Of a DNA stretch of 64,000 nt, positions 60,691 through 64,000 are shown piece by piece. The notes under the pieces were generated by a model. That model was not told the origin of the DNA. It did not search any database and worked only from the letters and a program-made list of their open reading frames with translations. The stretch's first letter is position 1, and every line of letters starts with the position of its first letter. The stretch spans positions 106,801,145 to 106,865,144 of the forward strand of contig CM068830.1 in the NCBI GenBank assembly GCA_028554795.2. Direction: 5' to 3'. A program made the translations under genes and the position numbers. This stretch comes from Sinohyriopsis cumingii (lineage: Eukaryota; Mollusca; Bivalvia; Unionida; Unionidae).

Positions 60691-61243
60691 AACACCTGAT
60701 TTGATGACTTGGACTATTGATGACTCCCAAAGCAATTTCCAGGAGGTCACCATGGTTGACCTTGCAGCCTTGCTCACCATCTCCAACACCCTACTTCACA
60801 AGCATAGCCACTGATACCTTTGCAGAAAGTTCCCTTCCACCCAAATCTTACCAATTTAAAGACACTTGCTCACAAGCCCCAGCCTTCCTTGCATTTATTG
60901 ATGTAGTCTTCTGGTCTCTTTCTCCTCTTTCAGCAACCTCTCATGATAAATTCCCATCTTTGTTGAACTTTATTTTTTATTTGAAATGACCAGCCTTCAA
61001 AAACCTGTTGCAGCAATCTAGCTGAGTTGCTGACATCTTGTATTCCTTTGAAAGGCAATTTCACAACCCCTGTGTCAGGCCTCTTTTTGACAATTCCATC
61101 AGACTTTAACCTGGCTTGTTAAAAGGTATGCATGCTAGTCTCAGCACAGAAGTCCAAACTGTTAACCAAGACATCATAGGCCTAAGAATTGTCAAAAATT
61201 TGTGCATTGAGCAGAAACTCTTCTTTTTTTTAACATGCAGCAA

Positions 61244-61590
61244 CCACCGATCCAGTGGCCTAATGGTTAGAGCGTCCGCCTCGGATGCAGGAGATGGTGG
61301 GTTCGATCCCCAGCCAAGTCATACCAAAAACTTACAAAAATGGTACTAACAGCTTCCTTGCTTGGCACTCAGCATTATGAAGTTAGTGTTAGTACTGGTC
61401 AGCCTGGTGTCAGGATAATGTGACAGGGTGGGAAATCATGCTACAAGTCTGCGACATGATGCCCCAGTGCTAGACATCACTAAAAATTGCCACACTGCAG
61501 ACATTGTAGCGATATGACTGAACAATTGTTAATGCTACGTTAAAAATCCAAATCACACTCACACACACACACATACATACACACACATGC
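61244..61590 (+). repeat. tRNA-derived SINE, family 2, copy G
   Basis: Head 'agtggcctaatggttagagc', anticodon-like stem around CTCGGAT, B box 'ggttcgatcccc', a body like copy F and a (CA)n tail after 'aaaaatccaaatcacac'. Confidence 0.9.
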
Positions 61591-61724
61591 AGCAACCAGT
61601 TTGTAATGCTCTGGTAGCTGGGTTTCATGTTTTTCTTAGACTCAGTGGCTATATTTCAGAAATCTGAGTGTAGACTAGACCCCTCCATGAGATCACCACT
61701 AACAGACACATCTGTCTCATGTAT

Positions 61725-62222
61725 CTAGGGCAGCGCAATACACATCGGTCCCACATATGGCTTATATACTCAGTAGGGCAGCTCAATGCATGGTCTTGCA
61801 TATGGCTTATGTGCTCAGTAGGGCAGCTCAATGCATGGTCTTGCATATGGCTTGTACTCAGTAGGGCAGCTCAATGCATGGTCTTGCATATGGCTCATAT
61901 ACTCAGTAGGGCAGCTTAAAGCATGGTCTTACATATGGGTTATACTCAGTAGGGCAGCTCAATGCATGGTCTTGCATATGGCTTATATACTCAGCATGGC
62001 AGCTTAATGCATGGTCTTACATATGGCTTATACTCAGTAGGGCAGCTCAATGCATGGTCTTGCATATGGCTTATATACTCATCAGGGCAGCTTAATGCAT
62101 GGTCTTACATATGGCTTATACTCAGTAGGGCAGCTCAATGCATGGTCTTGCATATGGCTTATATACTCAGTAGGGCAGCTCAATGCATGGTCTTGCATAT
62201 GGCTTGTACTCATTAGGGCAGC
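61725..62222 (+). repeat. tandem array, 42-45-bp unit, about 12 copies
   Basis: Unit 'cagtagggcagctcaatgca', 'tggtcttgcatatggctta', 'tatact'. Two length forms differ by the presence of 'tat'/'ata'. The open frames over it arise because 42 and 45 are multiples of three. Confidence 0.97.
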
Positions 62223-62792
62223 TCCATACTGTCTAATAGCTGCATTTATCTCCATCTCACAGAAAAAGGTGCATTCCTATCCTTGTCTGTGCATCTTAAA
62301 GCATCAAATGACCACCATCAGGTTACTGCATGTATCTGACCAAGCATAAAAGGTGATAATGTGGGGAATGTCCAGTTACCACAAAAAAGGATATCATGTC
62401 CATGTTGTATGCTACCCTGGATTGGAGGAGGGTGGGAGGGTCTTAAGCACTTCACTACAGAATGGGAGAAACCCTGTCCCAATAATCCAATGCTCTAACA
62501 TGAAAAGAGGGGTCATGTTTATGCACAGTACAACCCAACTCTGATTTTACTTCAAGATTTAAAGAAGGAAGATCTCGCTGTCACTCTCTCTCTAAACAAA
62601 TACCTTCAGGCAGCTGAGTTTTGCATGGGTAGCCCAAGCATGGCCCAGAACCCTGTTTAGTTGGAGATTTTGCCTGGGGAAATAAAATAAGCTCACATTG
62701 TAGTAAGACTTGAAATCACTTGCTTGATGCTTGCTTCATCTCAAATTCCTTGTCAACTCGACAAGGACAAATCCTATTTCATTCTGCCCCTA

Positions 62793-63117
62793 CCGCTCTG
62801 GTGGCCCAGTGTTTAGAGCATCCACCTTGGATGCGGGAGATGGTGGGTTCAATCCCTATGCTAGGGTCATACCAAAGACTTATAAAAATGGTACCAACAG
62901 CTTCCTTGCTTGGCGCTCAGCATTAAGAGGTGAGTTTAGGACTGGTCGGCCTGATGTCAGGATAATGTAACTGGGTAGGACATCATGCTACATGTCTGCG
63001 GCATGATGTCAAAGTGCTAGACATCGCTATAGACTGCCACACTGCAGACATCGCAGTGATATGAATGAAAAATCGTTAAAGCTAACATTAAAAATCCAAG
63101 TCACACACACACACACC
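62793..63117 (+). repeat. tRNA-derived SINE, family 2, copy H
   Basis: Head 'tggtggcccagtgtttagag', B box 'ggttcaatccc', a body like copies F and G and a tail 'aaaaatccaagtcacacaca'. Confidence 0.9.
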
Positions 63118-63572
63118 CATTCTGCCCCAGCTATTCATTCCTCTGGGTATGGAGTTGAAACTCTGCTGTTCTGAGAATTTATCCTTTTAGAATGTCCCTT
63201 GAGGAACACTTCATTGGTGCATCTCCTTTGCTTTGAGAGTTGACTCCTGCACTGCATTTTACAATGCATCCTAATTAGTTGTACAAAACAAAGATAAGGC
63301 AGAAGGGTAAGATCATCAAAATACACATTTTTTTATATCAACCCAACTCTTTTAAAAAGTCCAAGACATTTTCAGTCTAACATCAACACAGGAAACATCC
63401 CTGGGCAACATGTTACCCTCCATAGCCTAAATTAAGACATACAGTAAGGCAGTAACTTTTCTACATACCCAAGCTTGCAGGGGGGATAAATTTTAGTGGC
63501 ATGGCTCTTAAATATTAAAAAGTGCATATCTTATTTAATTTATTGACATAAATTTTACATCATCTCTTTCAG

Positions 63573-63622
63573 ATAACCATGATATCATTTCCATGAAACT
63601 GTATGAAATCGATTCACCAACA
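63573..63622 (+). CDS. LMAN2: VIP36/LMAN2-like lectin, exon 7 (last one in the window)
   Basis: Acceptor 'catctctttcag' and donor 'ACA|GTAAGT'. G|AT makes Asp239, then 'NHDIISMKLYEIDSPT', the closing strand of the lectin domain (family motif DNHDIISMKL). Later exons for the stalk, transmembrane helix and cytosolic tail are outside the window. Confidence 0.95.
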
Positions 63623-64000
63623 GTAAGTGTAAAATATGCAGACATACGTTAATATGTAAGAATTAAAAGTATATGTCATTGTAATGATTACAACATTTAT
63701 TATGACATATATTTACACAGTAGCTAAACAGAAAATGCAGTAGTATATAAGATTCACTTTATCCATACGCATGTCTGTCCATCTGTCAGTACTCCATTAT
63801 AGTTACATGTCAGTTTTCCAAGGCTGTACCTTTTATTTAACAATGGATCTGTCTAGTGATGTGTAAGCACTCCAAGGCAGGAACACTTGTCCATGCATCA
63901 GTTAAGTCCACCATTAGGACTCCAAGGCATTAACTCTAATTTGTCCATGCATTGTCTGGCCACCAATCGGACTCCAAGACTACAACTCAGATGACTTACC
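63623..64000 (+). other. start of intron 7 of the lectin gene
   Basis: No exon seen. Loose repeats with 'ctccaaggca' and 'tgtccatgcat' at about 63868-63985. Confidence 0.5.

Larger units (their letters stand above)
59082..63572 (+). other. intron 6 of the lectin gene
   Basis: 4.5 kb. Holds two family-2 SINEs and two tandem arrays. 59200-60500 shows no exon or recognised element. Confidence 0.6.

Noticed and set aside
60257-60989. Open frames on both strands around 60.3-61.0 kb suggesting a retroposed gene
   Set aside because: I could not match any segment to a known protein, and part of it is a diverged tandem repeat; left unannotated as coding.
61244-61320. tRNA gene
   Set aside because: A and B boxes are present, but the stems do not pair as a full cloverleaf and the same head occurs in several copies followed by a common body. 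It is a SINE. Also true of 34870-34940, 40204-40275, 62793-62865 and 41876-41960.
61719-62349. Several overlapping plus-strand ORFs rich in 'HGLAYGLY'
   Set aside because: Translation of a 42/45-bp tandem array, periodic only because the unit is a multiple of three; no start context or homology.

Overview
The window is animal nuclear DNA. Genes are split by GT-AG introns of several kilobases, most of the sequence is AT-rich non-coding DNA, and transposable elements, tRNA-derived SINEs, satellites and (TA)n microsatellites are dense. The mixture (Ty3/gypsy elements with INT-before-RT order, a Penelope remnant, a Polinton/adintovirus-like relic carrying a BIR domain, macro-domain genes, SINEs ending in AACAACAACA) suggests a lophotrochozoan, most likely a bivalve mollusc. 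The species assignment is inference.

Layout. (1) 1.46-8.45 kb, minus strand: the 3' part of a tandem macro-domain gene (PARP14-like macro repeats). Exons 8450-8297(?), 8113-7670, 7141-6554 and 3695-3504 lead to a long terminal exon, 2889-1463, that encodes a low-complexity tail of about 474 residues. The last four exons all join in phase 1. (2) 9-19.9 kb: no host gene is seen. There is a SINE, a Penelope-like RT fragment, a decayed LINE ORF2, a 68-bp satellite touching the LINE, an inverted repeat pair, a possible solo LTR and long (TA)n tracts. (3) 20.4-28.9 kb: a degraded Polinton/adintovirus-like element. It holds a protein-primed type B DNA polymerase broken by frameshifts and lacking its YxDTDS motif, a BIR-domain gene broken by three stops, two intact tandem paralogues of unknown function, an FtsK/HerA-like packaging ATPase in pieces and a small basic ORF. 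Integrase, protease and capsid genes are not seen. (4) 28.9-34.0 kb: a composite of minus-strand Ty3/gypsy fragments (SCAN-like gag, perfect tRNA-Pro primer binding site, two unrelated LTRs, a 33-bp palindrome and a scrambled gag/INT/RT mosaic). (5) 36.98 kb to the window end, plus strand: the first seven coding exons of a VIP36/LMAN2-type L-type lectin gene, whose 3' end lies outside the window. Its introns carry SINEs, a solo LTR, a TA-flanked element with Tigger/pogo-like ends, a hAT transposase remnant and many tandem arrays. One 60-bp array contains the end of exon 5 together with its splice donor.

Function. The lectin gene looks intact and would encode a cargo receptor of the early secretory pathway. 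The macro-domain gene may act in ADP-ribose signalling or antiviral defence, although its ligand loops are degenerate. The Polinton-like and retroviral-type elements are molecular fossils. The two intact paralogues and the BIR relic in the Polinton-like element are the most novel-looking coding material.
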